Positions 1-12,340 of a stretch of 64,000 bases of DNA are shown here, piece by piece. The notes beneath the pieces were generated by a model. It was not told where the DNA came from and did no database searches. It saw nothing but the letters and a program-made list of their open reading frames with translations. This DNA is from Meconema thalassinum (lineage: Eukaryota; Arthropoda; Insecta; Orthoptera; Tettigoniidae): positions 290,944,526 to 291,008,525 of the forward strand of contig OX336388.2 of the NCBI GenBank assembly GCA_946902985.2, written 5' to 3'. Made by a program: the position numbers and the translations under genes. Within the stretch, counting starts at the first letter, position 1. Each line of letters opens with the position of its first letter.

Positions 1-130
1 GTTTGCGCGCCGAGAAGGGACTATTATCATTGTAAAACTTGACCGATGTGGTTCCTCGTTTGGTTGGTTCCGGTGTGATCTGACCATAACTTTAACATTT
101 CTACAACAATCTCCACAACAGACGAAGAAG

Positions 131-206
131 ATGACGACATCCCGAAGGCTGAGGGAAGCTCTCTTCAGCATCAAGTACGAGGGAAATGCTACGGCAATTT
201 CCAATG
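131..206 (+). CDS. possible coding exon ending at a GTAAGC donor
   Basis: An ATG at 131 opens 25 codons plus one base. They read MTTSRRLREALFSIKYEGNA onward and stop at 206, just before a good splice donor (GTAAGC at 207). The stretch is less A+T-rich than the DNA after 220, as an exon would be. A second frame rich in Asp and Glu is also open here, so the frame is uncertain. No downstream partner exon with matching phase was found, and I recognise no family. This may be the last visible exon of a gene entering from the left, or chance. Confidence 0.22.
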
Positions 207-1020
207 GTAAGCGCGAATGACTCATAACTACATAATCTCTCGCTTCATTGTTTCATATTCAGTATTTCAGTAACTTCTTAGCCTGGGAATAATAGTAAAA
301 TCAGTAATTCATCCGACTCCGTTTTCACGTAATTCTCTTGTGCTAATATTCAAATCGTTACGCTCCAATTTAAATTTATTATTATAATTATTATTTTTAA
401 AATTGCCACTACTTGTTTTTTTATATAATATTCATTTCTTATACTATGCAATCTTTGCTTTCAGTAGGTAGCATTAGATATAGACCAAATTCCTTCTCCA
501 GATACAATTGTTAGTTGGGTTAATGATCAAATCATACCACGATCTGAGTGTGAAGATTCTTAAAGGTGTTCTGCCAGAGCTAGGTGTTGTTAAATATCAA
601 TTTAGATTTCAACATAGTGTTGAGGTATTGGCGCCCATTAACACAACGTTTCTTAGTCAGAGTAAACATTACATTTATCACCTAAAACGAGGGACTTGTT
701 GTGGTTTTTCCACACTCTCTCCAGTGAAACGTTACACTTGTCACCCAACAGTGGGGACACTAGTAAAACCGTTACACTTGCCGCCAAACTGTGCAGTTTC
801 TTATATAAGGATTTTAAAGTGCAAGGCATGGCAAAAAAAACCAGTTACACGCTGTGCCCACGTTTCCGACACACAGGGCGCTGCTGCACCGCTTTAGTGC
901 AACTAACTTTTTGATCCGCCTTCGTACAAATCAACTTCTAGAAATTCAAATTCAACCTCCTCAATCACATTAAACACCATGCTAAGGAGCGCGATGTCGC
1001 ACCGTGTACTTGCCCATTAC
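207..1020. other. no gene seen; A+T-rich intron-like or intergenic DNA
   Basis: Only short chance open frames occur here. Around 690-800 a GTTACACTTG motif appears twice about 50 bp apart. Nothing else was recognised. Confidence 0.5.
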
Positions 1021-1235
1021 CCCGTTTATCAGACAGATTCTACACACACCCTAAGTACACGGGGCTACATGACCGCGTTGTCGCAGGCCCTAAACTGAGG
1101 AACCAACCAACCATCAACGCTTTTAAAAAATCCGGCGACCTCGGCCGGGTTTCAACCCCTGATCTTGGTCATAGAATCTCAGAGCACAAGACTAGATACC
1201 TCGTTGTGAGGGAAGTTGAATATTATTCCTATGCA
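1021..1235. repeat. fragments of tRNA-derived SINE (family S1)
   Basis: Positions 1027-1112 match the 3' tail of the SINE seen at 35,400-35,505 (TATCAGACA...ACACGGGGCTACATGACC...CAACCAACC). Directly after, 1120-1200 holds a reverse-oriented head-like piece containing TCGGCCGGGTTTCAA, the B-box side of the same family. The join looks like two broken copies. Confidence 0.55.
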
Positions 1236-1304
1236 TTGGCTGACGTCTTTCCTAACGCGCTGTATTTGATTGTATATTAGTACATTAAGCAACGAGCCAA
1301 TAAT

Positions 1305-1358
1305 GGCTATAATTAAGACACGAGTATTTCCATACGTGTGTCTTAATTATCATTATAG
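1305..1358. repeat. short inverted repeat (hairpin)
   Basis: CTATAATTAAGACACG is followed about 12 bases later by its near reverse complement CGTGTGTCTTAATTAT. The DNA could fold to a stem of about 16 bp. It lies just left of the family A copy at 1396. Confidence 0.6.
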
Positions 1359-1395
1359 GCGAGTAGCATACGACTATTTATGTTCGACGATAATT

Positions 1396-4013
1396 ATAAC
1401 TTTACTAGCAGAAGTACCCGTTCTTCGAACGGTGTTCGGTGTTAACACTAGACATTATAATAATAATAATAACAATGTTATTGGTGTTACATCCCTTTTA
1501 AGTACTGTTGCTTTTAGAGACGCACCAGACATTATCAATTGAGCTACTGTTGCAATGGTTAGCGGCTTGTAATTCCTTCATAAGTTTATCAGAACGAAGT
1601 TAATTTTCTGGGAATATCACACACACTGTTAATTTAAGGGCCTTATAATGTGGTTTTCGGAGATCCTTTATAGACTCGCGAATTTTTTGTCTCACATTGA
1701 GAAGTGCAACATATGCTTTGGTCGTCCTTCGAGGATAATTTTTATATTTCGCCTATTTTAGCATGTATTTTGAGAAGTTTTTCCCTATATCCACCCTTCT
1801 ACTGTATGAAAAGTACGGTGAGGAGTTTTATAAATGATTGGTGCATTGACTCATGTTTACCATACCTAATTTTACGATGCACCAAGCATCCGAACATGAG
1901 TTATAGACGTACATAAGGATACACAGAAAGACAGACAGACAATTCTATTGTCTACAACATATCACCCAGAAATCCAAATATGGGTATATCTACCACACAG
2001 TATCAAAGGAAATCATCCTTACGATGAACCCGTATGTCGACAAAAAAAGAAAAGAAAAAAGATTAGTTGAAATGTGCTCTCAAACTAAATTCACCCAACG
2101 TGTACTTCCTGACATGAAATAGAATTGAAAGCCTTGTAGATGAAACGCAATACACGTCACATAAAAACTGACCCTCTACGTTGTGTTGGGTCCCCATACA
2201 CAGGAAGACCTCTATCATAAATTATAAAAGCTTGTGGTGCATGAAAATTCAGGTTCTTTAGTCTCAAATGGCCCTAATTCCTAAAAGCCGCAAAAAATGC
2301 TGATTCAATTCAGGAATTTTTGAAAATAATGTTGTTGTTTGGAGATATAATAGACCTTCTGTACTATATGTCGCACGTGAAAATTGCATGAAAAAATCCT
2401 AGATTACCCCTTGACCCCCTTAATTGCATTGGTGAATTATACAGTCTACGTTGGTTCCGTGATAACCTTATATTTGCAAACTTTCACAGAAATGTAATAA
2501 ATGTAATAAATTGCTTCTTACTGAAATAGATGGAAAGTTGGATGCCACCCCTTGAGATAATGTTGTCATGGTTACGGATTTGCATTCCTTCATTAGTTTG
2601 TTAAATTACATTTAATTAGTTTTCTGGGAATGTTTCAGAAACTGTTGGTTTAAGAGCCTTATAATGTAGTTTTAGAGGACCCTAGAGTTTTATTTCTGGC
2701 ACCGAGGGGATTTGTCTCGTCGTTGTACGCCATAATATAATACTACTAATAATAATATAATATAGGGATAGGAATATAATAGACCTGCCATACCACACCC
2801 GCAGGTGTAAATCGCGTGAAAAAATTCTAGACTACCCCTTGACCCCCTTAAGCGCATTTTACATATTGATGAAATTTACAGATTAATTTGGTTCCATAAT
2901 AACCATCTAGCCGTTTGCAAACTTTCACACTAATGTAATTAATGGAATTGCATTGCGTCTTACAGCAATAGATGGACCTCTGAGAATCTGTTGCCATGGT
3001 TATCGGCTTGCATTCGTTCAGTAGTTTATTAAATTAAATTAGTTTTCTGGGAATATCTCAAAAACGGTTGGACGTAGGACCTTAAAATGTGTTTTTAGGG
3101 CCCCCGAATGTTATCTCTCACATTGAGGGGCTGAAAATGGGCTATGTCTCGTCCTTCTACTCCTATTTCAGCATGTATTTTAAGGGGGTATGCCCCCTTT
3201 TATGATAGGTACAGGGAAGAGATACATCAATGATTAGTGACGTGCCTCTGATGGATATCTGTACCAAATTTTGCGTTGATACACCCAGCCGTTCTCGATT
3301 TATAAGGGAACAAAGTTGTCCACAATCAAACAAACAGACAGACAGACCAAAACATTATTTTCGCGCGCATCTATCATAAAACAGTCTGAAACGTGTAAAT
3401 AACTCAAATTTCCGTAGAAATTCAGAAAATAAACAGACAAATTTTCTATTTATATTTGTAGAGATATACTGCACGGCTCGGTGTTGACCGTGTTTTATTG
3501 CACAAATTTAGGTTTTACTCGCTAACCGTTGGAGATACACGAAAAGTGTTAAGGACCTTTTGGATAGAAAATTGAATGTTAAAGCTCATGTATGCCATCA
3601 AAAGGTTGCTATTTCATAGCGTTCTCTTTTTATTTGAAATGGAAATATCAAATTTTGAAACCAAAGGGTGTAGTGACGTCATAAATGTGGGTTTTACTCG
3701 CTAACCGTTGGAGATAAACGAAAAGTGAAGCTCGTATGTACCGTCAAAAGTTTGCTATTTCTTAGCGTTCTCTTTTTATTTGATAAGGAAATATGAAGTT
3801 TTGATTAAAGTGTGTAGTGACGTCACTAAAATGGTCGTCATTTTTAATAGTGCAAATTATCGAAATAAAATGTATCCTATATGTAAACCTGGTAAATCAA
3901 CTACATCCATGCAAAATTTAATTAAAAGCGGACCAGTGGTTCTTGCGTTATTGAGTAGCACATAGACAGACAGAAAGACAGACACACACCATGTCATTTT
4001 TATATATTAGTAT
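1396..4013 (-). mobile_element. family A repeat, copy 1 (Helentron/Helitron-like, non-autonomous)
   Basis: About 2.6 kb without coding capacity, alignable nearly end to end with copy 2 at 4014. Read on the minus strand, one end forms a hairpin (CCGTTC, loop, GAACGG) followed by GTACTTCTGCTAG. A hairpin about ten bases before a CTAG-like terminus is the usual Helitron 3' end. The other end is ATACTAATATATAAAAATG. Inside are three related modules starting near TTTTCTGGGAAT (about 1603, 2620 and 3043) and two near TTTTACTCGCTAACCGT (about 3513 and 3690), then a CAGACAGACAGA tract. Compared with copy 2, this copy has an extra segment of about 75 bp near 1450-1530 and lacks some 110 bp present at 4860-4980. 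No Rep/helicase gene is present, so the class is inferred from the ends. Confidence 0.6.
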
Positions 4014-7000
4014 AGCAGAAGTACCCGTCCTTCGAACGGTGTTATATATTAACACCAGACATTATCAATTGAGCTACTGTTGCAATGGTTAGCGGTTTTT
4101 CATTCCTTCATAAGTTTATCAGAACGAAGTTAGTTTTCAGGGAATACCACACACACTGTTAATTTAAGGGCCTTAAAATGTGGTTTTCGGAGACCCCTTA
4201 TAGACTCGCGAATTTTGTGTCTCACATTGAGAAGCACAACATATGCTTTGATCGTCCTTCTAGGATATTTTTTTATATTTCGCCTATTTTTAGCATGTAT
4301 TTTGAGAAGTTTTTCCATATATCCACCCTTCTACTGTTTGAAAAGTACGGTGAGGAGTTTTATAAATGATTGGTGTATTGACTCATGTTTACCATACCTA
4401 ATTTTACGATGCACCACGCCTACGAACACGATTTATAGGCGTACATAAAGATACACAGAAAGACAGACAGACAATTCTATTGTCTACAACATATCACCCA
4501 GATATCCAAATATGGGTATATATGCCATACAGTATCAAACAAAATCATCCTTACGATGAACCCGTATGTCGACAAAAGAAAGATTAGTTAAAATTTGCTC
4601 TCAAACTAAATTCACCTAACTTGTACTTCTTGACGTGAAATAGAATTGAAATACTTGTAGACGAAACGCAATACACCTCACATAAAAAATGACCCTCTAC
4701 GTTGTGTTAGGTCCACATACACAGGAAGACCTCTTTCATAAATTATAAAGGCTTGTGGTGCATGAAAATTCAGGTTCTTTAGTCTCAAATGGCCCAAATT
4801 CCTAAAAGCCGCAAAAAATGCTGATTCAATTCAGGAATTTTTGAAAATAATGTTGCTGTTCGGAGATATAAAGGATGATTGTAGTTTCACGTGACCATTA
4901 ATCGTGAGATCATAAGCCACGGGACCTCCATTTTACGTGGAATCTGAACCACAGGGCATGGTATTTCACTTTGCAAATGTTTGGAGATATAATAGTCCTT
5001 CTGTACTATATGTCGCACGTGAAAATTGCATGAAAAAATCTAGGTTACCCCTTGACCCCCTTAATTGCATTGATGAATTATACAGTCTACGTTGGTTCCG
5101 TGATAACCGTATAGCCATTTGCAAACTTTCACAGAAATGTAATAAATAGAGTGACATTACTTCTTACAGAAATAGATGGAAAGTTGGATGCCACCCTTTG
5201 AGATAATGTTGTCATGGTTAGCGATTTCCATTCCTTCATTAGTTTGTTAAATTAAAATAGTTTTCTGGGAATATTTCAGATACTTTTGGTTTTAGGGCCT
5301 TATAATGTAGTTTTCGAGGACCCTTTAGGGCTCCCAAGTTTTGTTTCTGGCACCGAGGGGGCTTTGTCTCCTCGTTGTACGCCATAATATAATAATAATA
5401 ATAATATAATATAGGGATAGGAATATAATCGACCTGCCGTACCACTCCCGGAGGTGTAAATCGCGTGAAAAAATTCTACTGTACCCCTTGACCCCCTTAA
5501 GCGCATTATACGTATTGATGAATTCTACAGCTTAATTTGGTTCCGTGATAACCTTCTAGCCGTTTGCAAACTTTCACACCAATGTAATTAATGGAATTGC
5601 ATTGCGTCTTACAGCAATAGATGGACCTCTGAGAATCTGTTGCCATGGTTACCGGCTTGTATTCGTTCAGTAGTTTATTAAATGAAATTAGTTTTCTGGG
5701 AATATCTCAAAAACGGTTGGTTTTAGGGCCTTAAAATGTGGATTTCGGGGACCCTTCAGGGCCCCCGAGTTTTGTCTCTCACATCGAGGGGCTGAAAATG
5801 ATTTTTGTCTCGTCCTTCTACTCCTATTTCAGCATGCATTTTAAAGGGGTAGGCCCCCTTTTATGAGAGTTACGGAGAAGGGTTACATCAATGATTAGTG
5901 TCGTGCCTCTGATGGATATCTGTACCAAATTTTACGTTGATACACCCAGCCGTTCTCGAGTTATAAGGGAACAAATTTGTCCATAGACAATCAAACAAAC
6001 AGACAGACCAAAACATTATTTTCGCGCGCATCTATCATAAAACAGTCTGAAACGTGTAAATAACTCAAATTTCCGTAGAAATTCAGAAAAAAAAAACAAA
6101 TTTTCTTTTTTATTTATATATGTAGAGATATACTGCACCGCTCGGTGTTGACCGTGTTTTATTGCACAAATTTAGGTTATACTCGCTAACCGTCGGAGAT
6201 ACACGAAAAGTGATAAGAACCTTTTGGATAGAAAATTAAATGCTAAAGCTCGTGTATACCATCAAAAGTTTGCTATTTCTTAGCGTTCTCTTTTTATTTG
6301 AAATGGAAATATGAAATTTTGAAACCAAAGGGTGTAGTGACGTCACAAAAGTAGGTTTTACTCGCTAACCGTTGGAGATACACGAAAAGTGATAAGGACC
6401 TTTCGGATAGGAAATTAAATTTCAAAGCTCGTGTGTGCCATCAAAAGTTTGCTATTTCCTACCGTTCTCTTTTTATTTGATATGGAAATATGAAATTTTG
6501 AAACCAAAGGTTGTAGTGACGTCACTAAAATGGTCGCCATTTCTTAATAGTGCAAAATATTGAAATTAAAAGTATCCTATATGTAAACCTGGTATTTCAG
6601 CTACATCCATGCAAAATTTCATTTAAATCGGACCAGTGGTTCTTGCGTTATTAGGTAACAGACAGACAGACAGACAGAAAGACAGACACACACCATCTCA
6701 TTTTTAGCCTATTTTCAATTTTGAAAAAATAGGCTTATGAGATCACCTTTTGTCCGTGTGTGTGTGTGTGTGTGTGATTCGTGTGTGTGTCCCCCCCTAA
6801 TAAAATCTAAACGGCAGGAGCGATTTCAATGAAACTCGGAAAGTTCATAGCACTATTCCCGGCGACCTCGACCGTGCCCTTCAAATTTTGTTACGACTCA
6901 CCAATTCAACATGGCGGCTGTGCGAAATATTTCACCAGCATTCAATATCTCCGAAGCTATTACCGATATTACCCTGACATTTTCCATGGTGATAGAGGGA

Positions 7001-8233
7001 ACTACTATAAGTTCACTTATGTGACTTTTGAAAACCTGGTAACTACAAAACCAACATGGCAGCCAAGCGAATTTGCAACTTTTAAATAGTCGTTTCTCGC
7101 GATTTGACCAACCAAACGCCATGAAACTTGGTATAGTATATGTTTATATACATTGTAATGCACCAACATCTAACTTCGTTCAATTGTTTACATAATCACA
7201 AGATGGCGGATGTGCGAAATATTTCACCGGCATTCCATATCTCTGAAACTATTAGCGGTATCTCCCTAAAATTTTGTACGGAGATAAAGGGCACTACTGG
7301 AAGTCCATCTATAAGATTTTCAAAAACCAGTTTACTACAAAACGAACATGGCGGCCAAGCGAATTTGAACATTTTAAATAGACCTTTCTCGCGATTTAAT
7401 GTTCCAAGCGCACTGAAACCTGGTACAGGAAATATTTATACACATTGTAATCCACTGGTATCTAATTTAGTTCAATTGTTTACATAACCTCAAGATGGCG
7501 GCAGTGTGAATTTTAAAATTAAGTTTTTATTTCTTGTGATGCAGTCATGCGATCGAAGTGAAAGTTTGTATAATGAACCTACGCAATACTTTTCCTTTAA
7601 TGGTACATGACTCTATGGCCTATACATTTAACAATCCAACATGGCGACCATCCAAAATATTTAGACGATACTGAATATCTACGAATCTATTTTAGCAATC
7701 AAACTGCATTTTTTAATGTTCATAGGGGCTATGAACTTAAGTTCACCTATAGGACTTTAAATAACCTGGTGATCACAAATCCAACATGGCGGTGACGCGA
7801 ATTATAAATATTCACATGGACGTTTCTCGTAATTTAACCATCCGCGTGCAGTGAAACTTGGTACAGTAAATCTTTATCCGAATGTTAATCCACTGGCATC
7901 TAATTTATTTAAATTGTTTCCATAACCTCAACATGGCAGCTGTGAATTTTTTTAAAATCTCCTTGTTTTTTCTTGTGTCCTAATTATGCGATTGAAGTTT
8001 GAATACTACACGTTCACAATAATCTGCATGTAACAGTACATAACTCTAGGACCTACATATATAAAATCCAACATGGCGACCATCCGAAATATTTAGTCGG
8101 TTCTCAATATCTACGAATCTATTACAGCAATCAAACTGAAATTGTGTATGTTGATAGTGGCAATTAACATAAGTAGGATATATGAAAATAGGCTGTATAG
8201 TTCTTCACGGAACTACTTGTTATATATTAGTAT
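4014..8233 (-). mobile_element. family A repeat, copy 2, interrupted by a family B element
   Basis: Second head-to-tail copy, starting with the same AGCAGAAGTACCCG hairpin end that abuts the end of copy 1. It runs to the TTTTT at 6705, then resumes after the family B insertion with ATATATTAGTAT (8222-8233). That is exactly the sequence that follows TTTTT at the end of copy 1 (about 4000-4013). The uninterrupted length is therefore about 2.7 kb. The open frames inside (for example 4215-4448) are short, differ between copies and look like chance. Confidence 0.6.
6706..8221 (+). mobile_element. family B repeat copy H1 (Helentron/HINE-like) with about 146-bp internal periodicity
   Basis: A 1.5-kb non-coding element. 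One end is AGCCTATTTTCA with a hairpin (AGCCTATTTT...AAAATAGGCT). The other has the inverted copy TGAAAATAGGCT placed internally, then a hairpin (TAGTTC...GAACTA) and a CTTGTT terminus. Terminal-versus-subterminal inverted repeats plus a 3' hairpin are the known plan of Helentron/Helitron2 and their non-autonomous HINE derivatives. A (GT)n tract lies at about 6757-6780. ATGGC motifs recur at 6911, 7056, 7203, 7348, 7495, 7641, 7786, 7933 and 8073. It interrupts family A copy 2 with no target-site duplication. Confidence 0.65.
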
Positions 8234-8966
8234 GATGATTATATGTTTTAACATAAATATTCATAAGTATCTGTTGATAGTCAGCCACTTGAATTTTGCG
8301 ATCGAAGAGCGAGCGCTGTGTATATCTCTGCCTTTCAAGATCACTGAACGACCGACGCATGCGCTCTGTGTGCTTGCAATGCCATATGCAGGCCATATGT
8401 TTACATCTGCCGTCCCTCAGTAATATTGTCACCGGAGTCGTTTGAAGACTGTGTAGAAATTAGGGTTGGTGATATTAAGGTACAGTGCTATTTCTTGTCT
8501 CATATTCGCCAGTTTATTTACGTGAACATATGGACGGTGCGTATTCCGTGTCGGTAATTTATTATAGTTCGATGTTGTGTTTATGTCCGACATGTTGGAT
8601 TATGACCGCATGCGGGAAGGTATCGTTACCTGATTGGTCAATGAACGAGCTCTGATTGGCTGGAGAAACTGTATCATAATGAAAAACAGTGTTATAATGA
8701 CCATCATTATGATACAGTTTTCTGACACATAATAGTGAGGGTCGAACATAAAATATTATTAATGTTATTAATTTTCAAATAAAACACACTGCTGCAGCGC
8801 TTCAGCACTTAAGGACGCGCCGCCCCTGCACCCTCACTGGATTCTGCATAAGTTATTACCCCCTTAAACTGTCGTACGCATCTGTTCCCGCCTCTAACTC
8901 AACTCTGAGTAGGATTATAAAAACTTACGATGTGGCGACATTCACTGTGGCTCAAGCCTCGCGGAA
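8234..8966. other. no gene seen; contains a 17-bp inverted repeat and two CCAAT-type motifs
   Basis: AAACTGTATCATAATGA at 8666-8682 is repeated inverted at 8704-8720, giving a perfect 17-bp stem around a loop of about 21 bases. Two ATTGG motifs (inverted CCAAT) lie just upstream, near 8634 and 8655. No open frame of note was found. Confidence 0.5.
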
Positions 8967-9760
8967 ATCACTGTTATCGGCCCACGTAACATAGCCATTC
9001 GGGGACATCCCTGCTATCAGCCCACATAACATAGCCATTCGGGGACATGCTGTTATCAGCCCACGTAACATAGCCATTCGGGGACATCCCTGCTATCAGC
9101 CCACGTAACATAGCCATTCGGGGACATCGCTGTTATCAGCCCACGTAACATAGCCATTCGGGGACATCCCTGCTATCAGCCCACGTAACATAGCCATTCG
9201 GGGACATCCCTGCTATCAGCCCACGTAACATAGCCATTGGGGGACATCCCTGCTATCAGCCCACGTAACATAGTCATTCGGGGACATCCCTGCTGTCAGC
9301 CCACGTAACATAGCCATTCGGGGACATCCCTGCTATCAGCCCACGTAACATAGCCATTGGGAGATCCCTGCTATCAGCCCACGTAACATAGCCATTCGGG
9401 GACATCGCTATTATCAGCCCACGTAACATAGCCATTGGGGGACATCCCTGCTATCAGCCCACGTAACATAGCCATTGGGGGACATCGCTGCTATCAGCCC
9501 ACGTAACATAGCCATTGGGGGACATCCCTGCTATCAGCCCAAGTAATATAGCCATTGGGGGACATCCCTGTTATCAGCCCACGTAACATAGCCATTGGGG
9601 GACATCCCTGCTATCAGACCACGTAACATAGCCATTCGGGAACATCCCTGCTATCAGCCCCCGTAACATAGCCATTGGGGGATATCCCTGCTATCAGCCC
9701 ACGTAACATAGCCATTGGAGGACATCCCTGCTATCAGCCCACGTAACATAGCCATTCGGG

Positions 9761-10480
9761 GACATCGCTGTTATCAGCCCACGTAACATAGCCATTCGGG
9801 GACATCGCTGTTATCAGCCCACGTAACATAGCCATTGGGGGACATCCCTGCTATCAGCCCACGTAACATAGCCATTGGGGGACATCCCTGCTATCAGCCC
9901 ACATAACATAGCCATTCGGGGACATCCCTGCTATCAGCCCACGTAACATAGCCATTGGGGGACATCGCTGTTATCAGCCCACGTAACATAGCCATTGGGG
10001 GACATCGCTGTTATCAGCCCACGTAACATAACCATTGGGGGACATCCCTGCTATCAGCCCACGTAACATAGCCATTCGGGGACATCGCTGTTATCAGCCC
10101 ACGTAACATAGCCATTCGGGGACATCGCTGTTATCAGCCCACGTAACATAGCCATTGGGGGACATCCCTGCTATCAGCCCACGTAACATAGCCATTGGGG
10201 GACATCCCTGCTATCAGCCCACATAACATAGCCATTCGGGGACATCCCTGCTATCAGCCCACGTAACATAGCCATTGGGGGACATCGCTGTTATCAGCCC
10301 ACGTAACATAGCCATTGGGGGACATCGCTGTTATCAGCCCACGTAACATAGCCATTGGGGGACATCCCTGCTATCAGCCCACGTAACATAGCCATTCGGG
10401 GACATCGCTGTTATCAGCCCACGTAACATAGCCATTCGGGGACATCGCTGTTATCAGCCCACGTAACATAGCCATTGGGG
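9761..10480. repeat. 320-bp higher-order repeat inside the satellite (8 x 40 bp)
   Basis: The same order of unit variants recurs at 320-bp intervals. The pair of GACATCGCTGTTATC units following TTCGGG starts at 9761, 10081 and 10401, and the rare ACATAACATA unit occurs at 9901 and 10221. This marks local amplification of an eight-unit block. Confidence 0.8.
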
Positions 10481-10509
10481 GACATCCCTGCTATCAACCC
10501 ACGTAACAT

Positions 10510-12340
10510 AGCCATTTGGGGACATCACTGCTATCAGCCCAAGTAACATAGCCATTTGGGGACATCCCTGGTATCAGCCCACGTAACATAGCCATTCGGG
10601 GACATCCCTGCTATCAGCCCACGTAACATAGCCATTGGGGGACATCCCTGCTATCGGCCCACGTAACATAGCCATTTGGGGACATCACTGCTATCAGCCC
10701 ACGTAACATAGCCATTTGGGGACATCCCTGGTATCAGCCCACATAACATAGCCATTCGGAGACAACGCTGCTATCAGCCCACGTAACATAGCCATTGGGG
10801 GACAACGCTGCTATCAGCTCACGTAACATAGCCATTCGGAGACAACGCTGCTATCAGCCCACGTAACATAGCCATTGGGAGACATCCCTGCTATCAGCCC
10901 ACGTTACATAGCCATTCGGGGACATCCCTGCTATCAGTCCACGTAACATAGCCATTGGGAGATCCCTGCTATCAGCCCACGTAACATAGCCATTCGGGGA
11001 CATCCCTGCTATCAGCCCACGTAACACAGCCATTCGGGGACAAAGCTGCTATCAGCCCACGTAACATAGTCATTGGGAGATCCCTGCTATCAGCCCACGT
11101 AACATAGCCATTCGGGGACATCCCTGCTATCATACCACGTAACATAGCCATTCGGGGACATCCCTGCTATCAGCCCACAAATAGCCTTTCGGGGACATCC
11201 CTGCTATCATACCACGTAACATAGCCTTTCGGGGACATCCCTGTTATCAGCCCACGTAACATTGCCATTAGGACACATCCCTGCTATCATACCTCGTAAC
11301 ATTGCCACTGGGGGACATCGCTGCTATCAGCCCACGTAACATAGCCATTCGGGGACATCCCTGCTATGAGCCCACGTAACATAGCCATTAGGACACATCC
11401 CTGCTATCAGCCCACGTAACATAGCCATTTGGGGACATCACTGCTATCAGCCCACGTAACATAGCCATTTGGGGACATCCCTGGTATCAGCCCACGTAAC
11501 ATAGCCATTCGGGGACATCCCTGCTATCAGCCCACGTAACATAGCCATTGGGGGACATCCCTGCTATCGGCCCACGTAACATAGCCATTTGGGGACATCA
11601 CTGCTATCAGCCCACGTAACATAGCCATTTGGGGACATCCCTGGTATCAGCCCACATAACATAGCCATTCGGAGACAACACTGCTATCAGCCCACGTAAC
11701 ATAGCCATTGGGGGACAACGCTGCTATCAGCTCACGTAACATAGCCATTCGGAGACAACGCTGCTATCAGCCCACGTAACATAGCCATTGGGAGACATCC
11801 CTGCTATCAGCCCACGTAACATAGCCATTCGGGGACATCCCTGCTATCAGTCCACGTAACATAGCCATTCGGAGACAACGCTGCTATCAGCCCACATAAC
11901 ATAGCCATTCGGGGACATCCCTGCTATCAGCCCACGTAACACAGCCATTCGGGGACAAAGCTGCTATCAGCCCAAGTAACATAGTCATTGGGAGATCCCT
12001 GCTATCAGCCCACGTAACATAGCCATTCGGGGACATCCCTGCTATCATACCACGTAACATAGCCATTCGGGGACATCCCTGCTATCAGCCCACAAATAGC
12101 CTTTCGGGGACATCCCTGCTATCATACCACGTAACATAGCCTTTCGGGGACATCCCTGCTATCAGCCCACGTAACATTGCCATTAGGACACATCCCTGCT
12201 ATCATACCTCGTAACATTGCCACTGGGGGACATCGCTGCTATCAGCCCACGTAACATAGCCATTCGGGGACATCCCTGCTATGAGCCCACGTAACATAGC
12301 CATTAGGACACATCCCTGCTATCAGCCCACGTAACATAGC
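10510..12340. repeat. about 914-bp second-level tandem duplication inside the satellite
   Basis: An irregular series of variant units appears twice in the same order. It runs GCCATTTGGGGACATCACTG, the GGTATC unit, GACAACGCTG units, a shortened GGGAGATCC unit, the CCACAAATAGCC deletion unit, CATACCTCG and CTATGAG. The first copy covers about 10,510-11,424 and the second about 11,425-12,340. Landmarks are offset by 913-915 bp (10,801 to 11,714; 11,261 to 12,176). Confidence 0.85.

Noticed and set aside
508..897. 129-codon frame near the window start
   Set aside because: No ATG context, family resemblance or splice signals; composition like surrounding non-coding DNA.
6829..7487. Two 86-115 codon frames as genes
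   Set aside because: They lie in the family B repeat, are paraphrases of the 146-bp unit, and are not kept open in the other copies.
1396..8233. Family A as a LINE because of the CAGACAGACAGA tract
   Set aside because: No reverse-transcriptase similarity, no poly(A) or target duplication; the hairpin and CTAG-like end favour a Helitron-type element.
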